Position numbers and translations under genes: made by a program. From Streptomyces griseorubiginosus (lineage in GTDB: Bacteria > Actinomycetota > Actinomycetes > Streptomycetales > Streptomycetaceae): 64,000 nucleotides of DNA. Below, one piece after another: positions 18,596 through 28,154 of this stretch (its first letter is position 1; each line of letters starts with the position of its first letter). The stretch lies in contig NZ_KQ948735.1 in NCBI RefSeq assembly GCF_001514195.1, positions 857,413-921,412 on the forward strand, in the 5' to 3' direction. Under the pieces are notes generated by a model that worked only from the letters and a program-made list of their open reading frames with translations, was not told where the DNA came from and did not search any database.

Positions 18596-18958
18596 CTATT
18601 TCCTGGCCAGGGCGTCCCGTACGGCGTCCTCGGTGCGGGCGACCACCGCCGAACCGTCGTCCGCCGTGATGATGGGCCGCTGGATGAGCTTGGGGTGCTC
18701 GGCGAGCGCGGTGATCCACCGGTCCCGCGAACTGTCGTCCCGCGCCCACTCCTTGAGCCCCAGCTCCTTGGCGGCGGCCTCCTGGGTGCGGGTGATGTCC
18801 CAGGGCTCGAGCCCGAGCCGGTCGAGCACCTCGCGGATCTCGTCCTCGCTCGGGACGTCCTCCAGGTAGCGGCGGACGGTGTACTCGGCACCCTCCGCGT
18901 CGAGCAGGCCGACCGCGCTGCGGCACTTCGAACAGGCCGGATTGATCCAGATCTCCAT
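18596..18958 (-). CDS. ArsC/Spx-family thioredoxin-fold protein
   Basis: 120 aa. CxxC near the N terminus (NPACSKCRS), DVPSEDEIREVL, a central PWDITR and RPIITADDG with the cis-Pro typical of ArsC/YffB proteins. The family includes glutaredoxin-type arsenate reductases and Spx-like regulators; no ars genes are nearby, so arsenate reduction is not supported by context. The ATG at 18958 has a weak GAG; a GTG nine bases earlier is an alternative. Confidence 0.85.
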   Translation of the reverse strand: MEIWINPACSKCRSAVGLLDAEGAEYTVRRYLEDVPSEDEIREVLDRLGLEPWDITRTQEAAAKELGLKEWARDDSSRDRWITALAEHPKLIQRPIITADDGSAVVARTEDAVRDALARK

Positions 18959-19033
18959 GCCGCTCACGGTACCCGCAAACCCGTTCTCCACCTGCGTCAC
19001 AGCACCCCCGAAAGCCCTTGTGGCCAGGGGCTT

Positions 19034-19056
19034 TTGTCAGTGCCGGGCGGTAGAAT
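19034..19056 (+). promoter_or_regulatory. DNA-damage-type (RecA-NDp/PafBC) promoter
   Basis: TTGTCAGTG (19034-19042), 8 bases, TAGAAT (19051-19056): a complete match to the RecA-independent DNA-damage promoter TTGTCRGTG-N8-TAnnnT described for mycobacteria and activated by PafBC. Predicted start of transcription is near 19063, giving a leader of about 60 bases. Confidence 0.8.
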
Positions 19057-19122
19057 AAAACCAGTGTTCGAGGGCGCCGCCGGGACCCCGGCTCCCGCCC
19101 TTACCGCGACAGGAGGATGCCT

Positions 19123-19437
19123 GTGCCCGCTGCCGCACTGAAGCCGAAGCCGTTGCCCACCCAGTCCACCGCGAAGCACCCGGTGCTGCTCGACCTTCCC
19201 TACGCCCCCGTGGAGAAGCGCCCGTTGCCGCCGGGTCGCCCCCGCGAGTGGTACGTCACCCACAACCGCCGCCTCAAGGCGATGCGGCTCGCGATCGCCC
19301 TGCTCGACTCCGGCGTCTACATGCCGAACCAGGCCCGCAACGAGACGATCCGCGACACCGCGGAGACGATCGGCGTCCACCCACCGTCGGACACCACGTG
19401 CCACATGGTGCGCGCGCTGATGCGCTACTCACGGTGA
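19123..19437 (+). CDS. Conserved small protein of unknown function, probably DNA-damage induced
   Basis: 104 aa, basic. The start is GTG 19123: the AGGAGG at 19111-19116 touches the in-frame ATG at 19117 but is 6 bases from the GTG. The N-terminal third is Pro/Lys-rich and likely disordered. The C-terminal part (REWYVTHNRRLKAMRLAIAL, then MPNQARNETIRDTAETIGVH and TTCHMVRALMRYS) is helical, with charged residues compatible with nucleic-acid or protein binding. No named family. A perfect PafBC-type promoter 67 bases upstream is the main clue to its role. Confidence 0.8.
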   Translation: MPAAALKPKPLPTQSTAKHPVLLDLPYAPVEKRPLPPGRPREWYVTHNRRLKAMRLAIALLDSGVYMPNQARNETIRDTAETIGVHPPSDTTCHMVRALMRYSR

Positions 19438-19897
19438 CCCGGGGCGCCGGGTGTTCTCCCCCATGCGGGGTGAGCCCGGCGCCGCGTCCACCCGAAGACA
19501 CCCGGCGCCTCGGTGAGCCGGCCTTCTCGGTCGGCCAGTTGCCGCGGCGGCCGGGGTCAGCGGGCCTTCTGGGCCAGCCGGTCTGCCCGGTCGACTTGGT
19601 CAACCGGTCGTCTGGGTGAGCCGCTTGTGCCGGTGGCCGGGGTCGGCCGGTCGACTTGGTCAGCCGGTCGCCTGGGTCAGCCGGTTGCCCCGGTCAGCCG
19701 GTCGCTTCGGTCCGTTTCCCCGGCCGTCCGGTCAACCGGTCGCCTCGGCCAGCCGGTCTGCCCGCTCGACTTGGTCAACCGGTCGCCTGGGTCAGCCGGT
19801 TGCCCTGGTCAGCCGGTCGCTTCGGTCCGTTGTCCCGGCCGTCCGGTCAGCCGGTCGCCTCGGTCAGCCCCGTCAACCGGTCGCACAAGTCGCCCCG
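19438..19897. repeat. Convergent spacer filled with degenerate tandem repeats
   Basis: 460 bases without a gene. From about 19560 it consists of diverged 16-17-base units around GTCAGCCGGTCGCCTC. A larger unit of 115 bases (19651-19765, repeated from 19766) contains several of these. Close to the upstream gene there is an inverted repeat GGGGCGCCGGGTGT (19441-19454) against ACACCCGGCGCCTC (19498-19511) that may terminate transcription. Open frames across it are repeat translations and not credible genes. Confidence 0.8.
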
Positions 19898-21097
19898 TCA
19901 GCCCGTCGCCTCCGCCAGTTCCTTCTCCAGGGGAGTGCGGAAGCGGGGCCTCACCCAGGTCGCCCCCACCCACCCCCGCAGCCGGGCGGCCTCCAGCGCG
20001 ATCGCCGCCTCCGCCTCGCGGCCCACGCCCTCCGTGTCCAGCAGCCGCCACACGATCTCCCCGTCGGCCCGCTGCCCCCAACCACCCACCACCCGCCCGT
20101 TCCACCACACCGTCGGCCCCACATTGCCGCTCCGGTCGAACAGGGCGGGCCGCAGCGCGGGGGCCAGGTACCAGTCCCGCTGCTGCCAGCCCATCGCCGT
20201 CGGATCGAGCCCGGGAAGCAGCGCGGCCCAGGGCTCCGCAGGCTCCGCGACCGGACCGTCGTCGCCCTCGACGACGTACGCCGGCCCCTCGTCGACCGTC
20301 ACCGCGACCGCGCGGATCGCCGTGAGCGCACGGCGGACGTCGGAGACCTTCCAGCTCGTCCACCACTTCAGGTCCGCCTCGGTCGCGGGACCGCACACGG
20401 TGAGCCAGCGTCGCAGCAACTCCGCCTGCGCCTCGGCCACGTCGAGTTCGGGATGCGGCGGCGCCACCGCCCAGCGGAACTGCGAGGACATCCAGGAGCC
20501 CAGCGGCCGCCCGCGCACCACCTTGCCCTCCACGCCGAGCACCCGCAGCAGCCGCGACGACACGGTGTGGACGCCCTCGTAGCTCTTGCCGGCCGCGTAC
20601 ACGAACTGCTCCTTCAACCGCGGCTCGTCCTGGGTGAGTTCGGACGCCGTGGCCTGCCCGCGCCGGGCTAGGGCGGCCAGCGCCGACTCCTCGACCTCCT
20701 TCAGCCAGGCCGCGTCCGGGGCCCCCGCCTTCGCCATGTCCTTGATGAGCGCGGCCCGTTCGCGCGCGGCGACCGTGAGGCCCGTCGAGGCGTGCACGAC
20801 CGCGGCCAGTTCGGTCGGGAACGCGAACACCGTGTGCCGCATCCCGTGCATCCGCACCAGCGTCCGGTCCTCGTACAACGCCCGCTCGGTCTCCGGGACG
20901 GTCACCGAGGCGTCCACGAGCCGAGCACCCACCGCGAGGTAAACGGTCGCCGGATCGGACCCGTGCAACGCGACCAGCGCCTCACCCACCTCCTCGGGCG
21001 TCCCCACCCGCGCCTCCACGGCCAACTGCTGCCGCAACCCCAGCCGGGCCCGCCGCTCGCCCACCCCGATGTACCGCACCGCATCACCCATGCCCAT
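19898..21097 (-). CDS. Winged-helix DNA-binding protein (HTH_42, YcaQ/AlkZ-like)
   Basis: About 399 aa. The protein matches the winged-helix family that includes YcaQ/AlkX and AlkZ, DNA glycosylases that unhook interstrand crosslinks; recognisable are LGLRQQL near the N terminus, VALHGSDPATVYLA, DRTLVRMHGMRHTVFAF, and WWNGRVVGGW with a late RPALFDRSGNVGPTVWWNG block. I cannot confirm the catalytic QxQ/QxD motif, so enzymatic activity is inferred only. Three ATGs are in frame (21106, 21097, 21091). The DNA-damage-type promoter just upstream predicts transcription starting near 21098, so 21097 is preferred (near-leaderless). Confidence 0.82.
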   Translation of the reverse strand: MGMGDAVRYIGVGERRARLGLRQQLAVEARVGTPEEVGEALVALHGSDPATVYLAVGARLVDASVTVPETERALYEDRTLVRMHGMRHTVFAFPTELAAVVHASTGLTVAARERAALIKDMAKAGAPDAAWLKEVEESALAALARRGQATASELTQDEPRLKEQFVYAAGKSYEGVHTVSSRLLRVLGVEGKVVRGRPLGSWMSSQFRWAVAPPHPELDVAEAQAELLRRWLTVCGPATEADLKWWTSWKVSDVRRALTAIRAVAVTVDEGPAYVVEGDDGPVAEPAEPWAALLPGLDPTAMGWQQRDWYLAPALRPALFDRSGNVGPTVWWNGRVVGGWGQRADGEIVWRLLDTEGVGREAEAAIALEAARLRGWVGATWVRPRFRTPLEKELAEATG

Positions 21098-21104
21098 ACG
21101 GCCC

Positions 21105-21127
21105 ATCTTGACCGACGTCACTGACAA
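21105..21127 (-). promoter_or_regulatory. DNA-damage-type (RecA-NDp/PafBC) promoter of the winged-helix gene
   Basis: On the minus strand TTGTCAGTG (21127-21119), 8 bases, CAAGAT (21110-21105). The -35 is perfect; the -10 has C instead of T at its first base, like the one at 13378. The predicted start of transcription is one base before the ATG at 21097. Confidence 0.6.
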
Positions 21128-21240
21128 CGCGCCCCCGATGCACACGTCACCCGATCGCCGTACTCCACATGCGCCCGCCCCACCCCCGCCCTTCACTGCC
21201 ATCAGGAGGTGGCAGCCACACCGGCGACCAGGAGGCGGGC

Positions 21241-21264
21241 GTGACCCAGAGGCAGGGCCGATGA
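21241..21264 (+). CDS. Seven-codon upstream ORF overlapping the DUF2252 start
   Basis: GTG 21241 to TGA 21264 encodes MTQRQGR. AGGAGG at 21230-21235 is ideally spaced for this GTG. The stop codon overlaps the ATG of the DUF2252 gene (ATGA), the layout of translational coupling. It may be the true ribosome loading site for the larger gene. Confidence 0.4.
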   Translation: MTQRQGR

Positions 21265-22604
21265 ACACCCCCGGGACCACTCCACAGACCCGCGGCCGGG
21301 CCGCCCGCAAACGCGTCCCCCGTTCCGCCCACGCCACCTGGCTCCCGTCCCTCGACCGCCAGGACCCCGTCGCCGTACTGGAGCGACAGGGCCGCGACCG
21401 CCTCCCGGAACTGCTCCCGATCCGGTACGGCAGGATGTCGGCCTCCCCGTTCGCCTTCCTGCGCGGCTCCGCCGCCGTCATGGCCGCCGACCTGGCCTCC
21501 CAGCCGCACACCGGCCTCACCGTGCAGCTCTGCGGCGACGCCCACCTGCTCAACTTCGGCCTCTACGCCTCCCCGGAACGCTCCCTCCTCTTCGACCTCA
21601 ACGACTTCGACGAGACGTTCCCGGGCCCCTTCGAATGGGACGTCAAACGCCTCGCCGCGAGCGTCGCCGTGGCCGCCCGCGAGAACGGGCACAGCGACGA
21701 CAAGGCCCACCGGTCGGCCCGGGCGGCGACCACCGCGTACCGAACGGCCATGCGGCGCCTGGCCCGGATGGGGGAGCTGGAGGTCTGGTACGAGAGCGTC
21801 GACGCCGACAGCCTGCTGCCCCTCGTCCGCTCCGCCCGACACCGCAGGCGCGTCCAGTCCAGCCTCACCCGGGCCCGCCGCCGCACCAGCCTCCAGGCCC
21901 TGGGGAAGCTCACCGAGATCGCCGACGGCCGCCGGCGCATCATCACCGACCCGCCGCTCCTCGAACCCGCCGGCGCCCCCGACATGGCCAGCCTGCGCAA
22001 GATCTTCAGCGACTACCGCTCCACGCTCTCCGAGGAACGCCGGCTGCTGCTCGACCGCTACCGCTTCGTGGACGCGGCCCGCAAGGTCGTCGGCGTCGGC
22101 AGCGTCGGCACCCGCTGCTTCATCGTCCTGCTGACCGGCCGGGACGCCGACGACCCGCTGTTCCTCCAGATCAAGGAGGCCCGCCCGTCGGTGCTGGAGG
22201 AACACCTGCCGCACGGGCCGTACGTCCATCCGGGGCACCGGGTGGTCGTGGGCCAGCGTCTGCTCCAGGCCGCGAGCGACATCTTCCTGGGCTGGATGAG
22301 CGGGCCCCAGGGCCGGGCCTTCTACTGGCGCCAACTGCGCGACATGAAGGGCTCGGCGGACGTCCTGGGCATGTCCCCGTCCGACCTCACGGCCTACGCC
22401 GGCCTCTGCGGCACCACCCTGGCCCGTGCCCACGCCCGCTCCGGCGACCGCGTCGCCATCGCCGCGTACCTGGGCGGCGCCGACACCTTCGACCAGGCGG
22501 TGGCCGACTTCGCCCTCGCCTACGCCACCCAGACGACCAAGGACCACGCGACCCTGACAGCGGCCATCGCAGCGGGCGTCCTCAGAGCAGCCCCGGGCGA
22601 GTGA
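21261..22604 (+). CDS. DUF2252 protein (kinase-like fold)
   Basis: 447 aa. DUF2252 proteins belong to the protein-kinase/aminoglycoside-phosphotransferase-like superfamily but have no assigned substrate. Seen here: MSASPFAFLRGSAAVMAADL, LCGDAHLLNFG (GDxHxxNF, equivalent to the catalytic loop), FDLNDFDE (metal-binding-like DxDD), and later VGVGSVGTRCFIVLL and QIKEARPS. The ATG has only AGAGG as a site of its own; a seven-codon ORF with a better site overlaps it. It diverges from the winged-helix gene over 163 bases. Confidence 0.85.
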   Translation: MNTPGTTPQTRGRAARKRVPRSAHATWLPSLDRQDPVAVLERQGRDRLPELLPIRYGRMSASPFAFLRGSAAVMAADLASQPHTGLTVQLCGDAHLLNFGLYASPERSLLFDLNDFDETFPGPFEWDVKRLAASVAVAARENGHSDDKAHRSARAATTAYRTAMRRLARMGELEVWYESVDADSLLPLVRSARHRRRVQSSLTRARRRTSLQALGKLTEIADGRRRIITDPPLLEPAGAPDMASLRKIFSDYRSTLSEERRLLLDRYRFVDAARKVVGVGSVGTRCFIVLLTGRDADDPLFLQIKEARPSVLEEHLPHGPYVHPGHRVVVGQRLLQAASDIFLGWMSGPQGRAFYWRQLRDMKGSADVLGMSPSDLTAYAGLCGTTLARAHARSGDRVAIAAYLGGADTFDQAVADFALAYATQTTKDHATLTAAIAAGVLRAAPGE

Positions 22605-22654
22605 CCGAGCCGGCCACGCGGGTCATGGCCACGGTCCCTCCCGGCCACGGCCCC

Positions 22655-24259
<1,605 letters not shown>

Positions 24260-24304
24260 CTACAAGCCCGGACACCACCCGGTCCACCCATTTCCGCCCG
24301 CCGC

Positions 24305-24378
24305 CTCAGCCGTACCGCTCCACCAGCCCCCGCACATACGCCTCAGCCGTACCGCTCCACCAGCCCCCGCACATACGC
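24305..24378. repeat. Exact 37-bp tandem duplication at a gene end
   Basis: The 37 bases from 24305 are repeated without change from 24342. The second copy contains the last codons and the stop (24343-24345) of the hydrolase-kinase gene; the first copy lies just beyond the stop. Both being identical suggests a recent event. Confidence 0.9.
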
Positions 24379-26046
24379 CTCCAGCCGCCCGCCCAGCACC
24401 TCCGGTGTCAGATCGGTCCGGCCCAGCTCGCGCCACGGTCCGGCGAGCTTCGCCGCGTCGGGGCAGTAGGCCAAGGCGTCCAGGAGCCGCCAGTACAGGT
24501 GCGCGGGCCCGTCGGCCAGGCGTCGGCCGCCCCGCGCCTCGTACCGCTCCCGGAAGCCCAGCCCGTGTGCCGGTCCGTGCAGCAGGGCGAGGGCCGTCGA
24601 GCAGTGCGCGACATCGAGGTCGGCGGGTCCCCACGAGGTCTCCACCCAGTCGACCACCCCGCTGACCCGGAGCCCCTCGCCCGCGCCGGTGAACAGCACG
24701 TTCCCCGGGTGGAAGTCCCGGTGCAGGAAGCAGCCTTCGTACGGCGGCGGGTCGCGGCGGATGACGTCAACGGCCCGTTCCCACGGCGCCCCGCGCACGC
24801 CCCGCACCCGCTCCGGCGACGTCCACGCCTGGTAGGCGCGCGGCCGTACGTCGGGAACGACCCGGTGGATCCGGGCGAGTTGGTCCGCCAGCAGGTCGAG
24901 CCGCCGCTCCAGATCCTCCTCGTCGACCCGCACCCGGCCCGGCAGCCGGGACATCAACAGCGAGGGGTGGTCGCAGTGTTCGGCCGTGGCGTCCACGGCG
25001 ACCGGGTCGGGGGCCGGCACCCCGTCCTGGCCGGCGAGCAGCGCCAGGACCGACGCCTCCCGGGCCAGCAGACCGGGTGCGTGATGCCGGAAGAAGGGCT
25101 TCACGAACGACCGCAGGACAAGCTCGGAACCGTCGTCGAGGGTGAGCCGGCGCATCTGGGAACTCCAACCCCCGGACAGGAAACCGGTGTCGACGACCGA
25201 CCGGCCCTCGGGAAGCTGCTTGGTCACCCAGCCGCGGGTCGCCGTCCAGCCCCCGTCGCCCACGCCGGTCAGCAGCGCGGTCACCAACTCCCGCCGGTCG
25301 TCGGCGTGATCGCGCAGCCACGCACCCAACCTGTGCTCGGCGTCGGGCAGTTCGAGACGCGTGAACTGGGACCGAAAGGCCAGCGCCTCCTGCACGGCCT
25401 CGGTCACCTCCGGTGGGATCACCGTGTCCGTGCCCGGCACCGCGAGCACCGCCCGCCCCTCGAACCCCCGCAGCGCCTGGAGTGCCGGTGCCTGCCGCCA
25501 GCTGTCCGGCCGCCGGATGACCGCGCTGAACTCCCCGTCCCCGCGCCCGAACGGCAGCCCCCACGCCTCACCGGCGTACACGGCGGGCGCGCACAACCCG
25601 ATCGCCGCGACCCGTACGCCGTAGTGCCGGACGAGGTCGGCCACCGTCTGCCCGCCCATGCTGAAGCCGACCAGCACCAGCGGGCCGTCCGCCGGCACCT
25701 GCGCGTCGATCACGGAGACCGCCTGCTCGAAACGCCGACGCAGACTCGCCTCGGCCAGTTCGCCGGAGCTTTCACCATGCCCCGAGAAGTCGAAGGCGAG
25801 CGCCCGGCAGCCGTGAGCCGTGAACTCGTCGAGCAACGGCAGGAGTTGTTCCCTGCTGCTGCGTCCGGCTCCGTGCAGGAGTACGGCGGTCGGCGCCGCG
25901 GCCGGACCGCTCCCACCACCGTGGCCCGCCGGATCGCCACCGCCGTGGACACCGGCGAGGCGCTCACCGTCGTGCTCGTGGGTGAAGGGCACGGGCATGG
26001 ACACCAACTCCAGAGTGCGGGGAAAGAGCTCGCGCAGGGCAGGCAT
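24343..26046 (-). CDS. Fusion of an alpha/beta hydrolase and an APH-fold phosphotransferase
   Basis: 567 aa in one frame. Residues about 15-262 are an alpha/beta hydrolase: oxyanion LLHGAG (56-61), nucleophile Ser129 in GFSMGG, and likely Asp207 and His238 (PGTD, DAEH) to complete the triad. Residues about 265-567 are an aminoglycoside-phosphotransferase-fold kinase: catalytic loop HRDFHPGNVLF (442-452, Asp444) and metal-binding Asp466 in VVDW, with LVLRSFVKP (Lys316) as possible ATP Lys. ATG with GGAGGGG 7 bases upstream. The gene lies next to rox and is read in the same direction. Substrates of both halves are unknown; antibiotic modification is possible but not shown. Confidence 0.85.
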   Translation of the reverse strand: MPALRELFPRTLELVSMPVPFTHEHDGERLAGVHGGGDPAGHGGGSGPAAAPTAVLLHGAGRSSREQLLPLLDEFTAHGCRALAFDFSGHGESSGELAEASLRRRFEQAVSVIDAQVPADGPLVLVGFSMGGQTVADLVRHYGVRVAAIGLCAPAVYAGEAWGLPFGRGDGEFSAVIRRPDSWRQAPALQALRGFEGRAVLAVPGTDTVIPPEVTEAVQEALAFRSQFTRLELPDAEHRLGAWLRDHADDRRELVTALLTGVGDGGWTATRGWVTKQLPEGRSVVDTGFLSGGWSSQMRRLTLDDGSELVLRSFVKPFFRHHAPGLLAREASVLALLAGQDGVPAPDPVAVDATAEHCDHPSLLMSRLPGRVRVDEEDLERRLDLLADQLARIHRVVPDVRPRAYQAWTSPERVRGVRGAPWERAVDVIRRDPPPYEGCFLHRDFHPGNVLFTGAGEGLRVSGVVDWVETSWGPADLDVAHCSTALALLHGPAHGLGFRERYEARGGRRLADGPAHLYWRLLDALAYCPDAAKLAGPWRELGRTDLTPEVLGGRLEAYVRGLVERYG

Positions 26047-26104
26047 CAGCCCGCCCCTCCGGGGCTACTCTTCTACACCACACCCACGCACACGGAGGCC
26101 CGTC

Positions 26105-26389
26105 ATGGGCACCATCGTCCTTTCCGGGACCGTCGTCCTGGTGATTCTGGGCTTCGGGAACCACACCTGGTGGCTCGTCGCCGTAGCCCTGCTCTTCGTC
26201 TACCTGCAGTACGGCCGCGGTGCCTCGGCATCCTCGTCGGGCGGCGCGGCCGGCGGCGCCTCGGACGCCTCGCCCGGCGGCTACCGCGCGTACCGCGACC
26301 GCCGCGACAAGCAGGCGAAGTGGGACCGCAGGTACCGCCGCGAGCGCCCGCTGGAGTCCCGTCGCCAGGCGCGCGAGAGAAAGGGCTAG
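26105..26389 (+). CDS. Small membrane protein with basic tail
   Basis: 94 aa. Two short hydrophobic stretches in residues 3-38 (TIVLSGTVVLVILGF and WWLVAVALLFVYL) would span the membrane. A Gly/Ala/Ser linker and a strongly basic, helical tail (YRDRRDKQAKWDRRYRRE and on) follow. Not a named family. CGGAGG is 6 bases before the ATG. It diverges from the hydrolase-kinase gene over 58 bases. Confidence 0.75.
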   Translation: MGTIVLSGTVVLVILGFGNHTWWLVAVALLFVYLQYGRGASASSSGGAAGGASDASPGGYRAYRDRRDKQAKWDRRYRRERPLESRRQARERKG

Positions 26390-26430
26390 GGCTGAGGGCC
26401 GTCCAGCAGGCTGAAGCCAAAGGCTGAAGC

Positions 26431-27015
26431 TCAGAGGCCGGGAGCGCCCCACAGGGGGAACCACCGGTTCAGGTCCTGCTCGATCCGTAGATCGTTCGAG
26501 AGCGTCGCCTTCACCCGCAGCTCCAGCGCGTTGTCGCGGCGCTGTTCCGCGCCGGGCAGCGGGGCGAAGGGGTAGAAGGTGCCGCGCTTGTAGAGGTAGA
26601 CCAGCGCCAGTGACCGGCCCGCGGTGTCCTGGAACCCGGCAAGTGAGCACAGCAGTTGGGGCCCGAAGCCGTTGACCTCCATCGAACTGTTCACCGCGTG
26701 CAGGTCGTTGACCAGCTGCGGCAGCTGCTCCGGGACACGTTCGGAGACCAGCCAGGAGTAACCGAAGTCGTCCCTGCGCAGTTCCACCGGCGGTCCGTCC
26801 CGCTCGGCGTCCGCGTCCAGCAGGGCCTGGACCTCCCGGTGCGTCTGTTCGAAGGCGGCCCCCTCGACCGTCGCGAAGCACACCGCTCCGCGCCCGGTCG
26901 GGGTGAAGGAGGCGGCCGCCTCCAGCGTCACGGCCGCCGACGGCAGCGCGAACAGCTGGTCGAGATCGGGCGCGACGGGCTTGGTGCGCCCGAGCAGGAT
27001 GTCCAGCAGCCCCAT
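26431..27015 (-). CDS. pspAB: PspA-associated protein PspAB
   Basis: 194 aa, soluble. MGLLDILLGRTKPV at the N terminus, LFALPSAAVTLEA, FGYSWLV and LVNDLHAVNSSMEVNGFGPQLLC are typical of the actinobacterial PspAB proteins, which are encoded next to HtpX and linked to the PspA membrane-stress response. Its precise activity is unknown. The ATG lies two bases after the htpX stop (TGA GG ATG), so translation is coupled. Confidence 0.88.
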   Translation of the reverse strand: MGLLDILLGRTKPVAPDLDQLFALPSAAVTLEAAASFTPTGRGAVCFATVEGAAFEQTHREVQALLDADAERDGPPVELRRDDFGYSWLVSERVPEQLPQLVNDLHAVNSSMEVNGFGPQLLCSLAGFQDTAGRSLALVYLYKRGTFYPFAPLPGAEQRRDNALELRVKATLSNDLRIEQDLNRWFPLWGAPGL

Positions 27016-27017
27016 CC

Positions 27018-27941
27018 TCAGCCCGCCTTCCCGGGCTCCAGCGGCTCGCCCAACTCCGCGGAGATCCGCCCCAGTTGCTCCAACCGCTGTTCCAGGGACG
27101 GGTGGGTCGAGAAGTACCGCTCGATGCCGGGCTCCTTGCCGGTGGCCGGGGTGAAGTAGAAGGCGTTGAAGGCCTGGGCCGTGCGCAGGTCCTTGGTGGG
27201 GATACGGGCCAGCTCCCCGGAGACCTTGGTCAGCGCGGAGGCGAGTGCCGAGGGCCGGCCGGTCAGGTGGGCCGCCGCCCGGTCCGCCGCCAGTTCGCGG
27301 TACCGGGACAGTGCCCTGATCAGCAGGAAACTGAGCGCGTACACGGCCGCCGAGACACCCATCACCCCGGCGAACAGCATGGCGGTGTTCTGGTCCTTGC
27401 GCCCGCTGAACAGCTGGCTGTAGAAGGCGAACCGGACGATCAGCCCGGCGATCACGCCCAGGAACGAGGCGATGGTGATCACGGCGACGTCCTTGTGCGC
27501 CACGTGCGACAGCTCGTGCGCGAGGACGCCCTCCAGCTCGGCGGGCTCCAGCCGGTCGAGCAGCCCGGTGGTCACGCACACCACGGCGTTGTCCGGGTTC
27601 CGGCCGGTGGCGAACGCGTTGGGCATGTCCATCGTGGACACCGCGACGACGGGCTTGGGCATGTCCGCGATGGCGCACAACCGGTCGACCACGGCGTGCA
27701 GTTCGGGATACTCCACCGGCCCCACGACCCGCCCGCGCATCGCGAACATGGCGATCTTGTCGGAGAACCAGAACTGCGCCACGAACATCACGGCGATCAA
27801 CGCCACGACCATCAGCCAGGACTTCAGCAACACGATCAACGCGGCGAAAAAGGCCACGTACAGCAGCCCGAGCAGGAACAGCGTGACCGTCATCCGCACG
27901 GTCAGGCGCCGGTCGCTCCGGAAACGGCTCCGCATCTGCAT
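27018..27941 (-). CDS. htpX: Membrane zinc metalloprotease HtpX
   Basis: 307 aa M48-family protease of the cytoplasmic membrane that degrades damaged membrane proteins. Two N-terminal membrane segments (near residues 14-35 and 39-58), zinc motif HELSHVAHKD (HExxH, residues about 138-142), third ligand Glu in RELAADRAAA, and further membrane segments in between. The start at ATG 27941 has a GGGG site; ATG 27935 is an alternative. It forms an operon with pspAB downstream. Confidence 0.93.
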   Translation of the reverse strand: MQMRSRFRSDRRLTVRMTVTLFLLGLLYVAFFAALIVLLKSWLMVVALIAVMFVAQFWFSDKIAMFAMRGRVVGPVEYPELHAVVDRLCAIADMPKPVVAVSTMDMPNAFATGRNPDNAVVCVTTGLLDRLEPAELEGVLAHELSHVAHKDVAVITIASFLGVIAGLIVRFAFYSQLFSGRKDQNTAMLFAGVMGVSAAVYALSFLLIRALSRYRELAADRAAAHLTGRPSALASALTKVSGELARIPTKDLRTAQAFNAFYFTPATGKEPGIERYFSTHPSLEQRLEQLGRISAELGEPLEPGKAG

Positions 27942-28028
27942 CACCCCGCAGTCAGGCACTCGTCCCACGCTCCAGTGTGCACCCGGCCCGGCCATGAAGC
28001 GGTTCCGATCAGCCCTAGGACCAGCAAA

Positions 28029-28045
28029 GGCTCAGCCTCTGAGCC
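28029..28045 (-). terminator. Short hairpin with U-run after the HEAT-repeat gene
   Basis: GGCTCAG / CTGAGCC with a 3-base loop, followed on the minus strand by TTT. It lies about 110 bases past the HEAT gene stop, at the end of an open in-frame extension. Confidence 0.5.
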
Positions 28046-28154
28046 CCACCTCCCACTTGCGCCTGATCAGCACGTACTCGCTGAACAGCGGCCGCGCCCG
28101 GTCCAGCAGCACCGCCCACCTCCGTCGCCCCATGCGGCACATCGGCGGTGGGCG

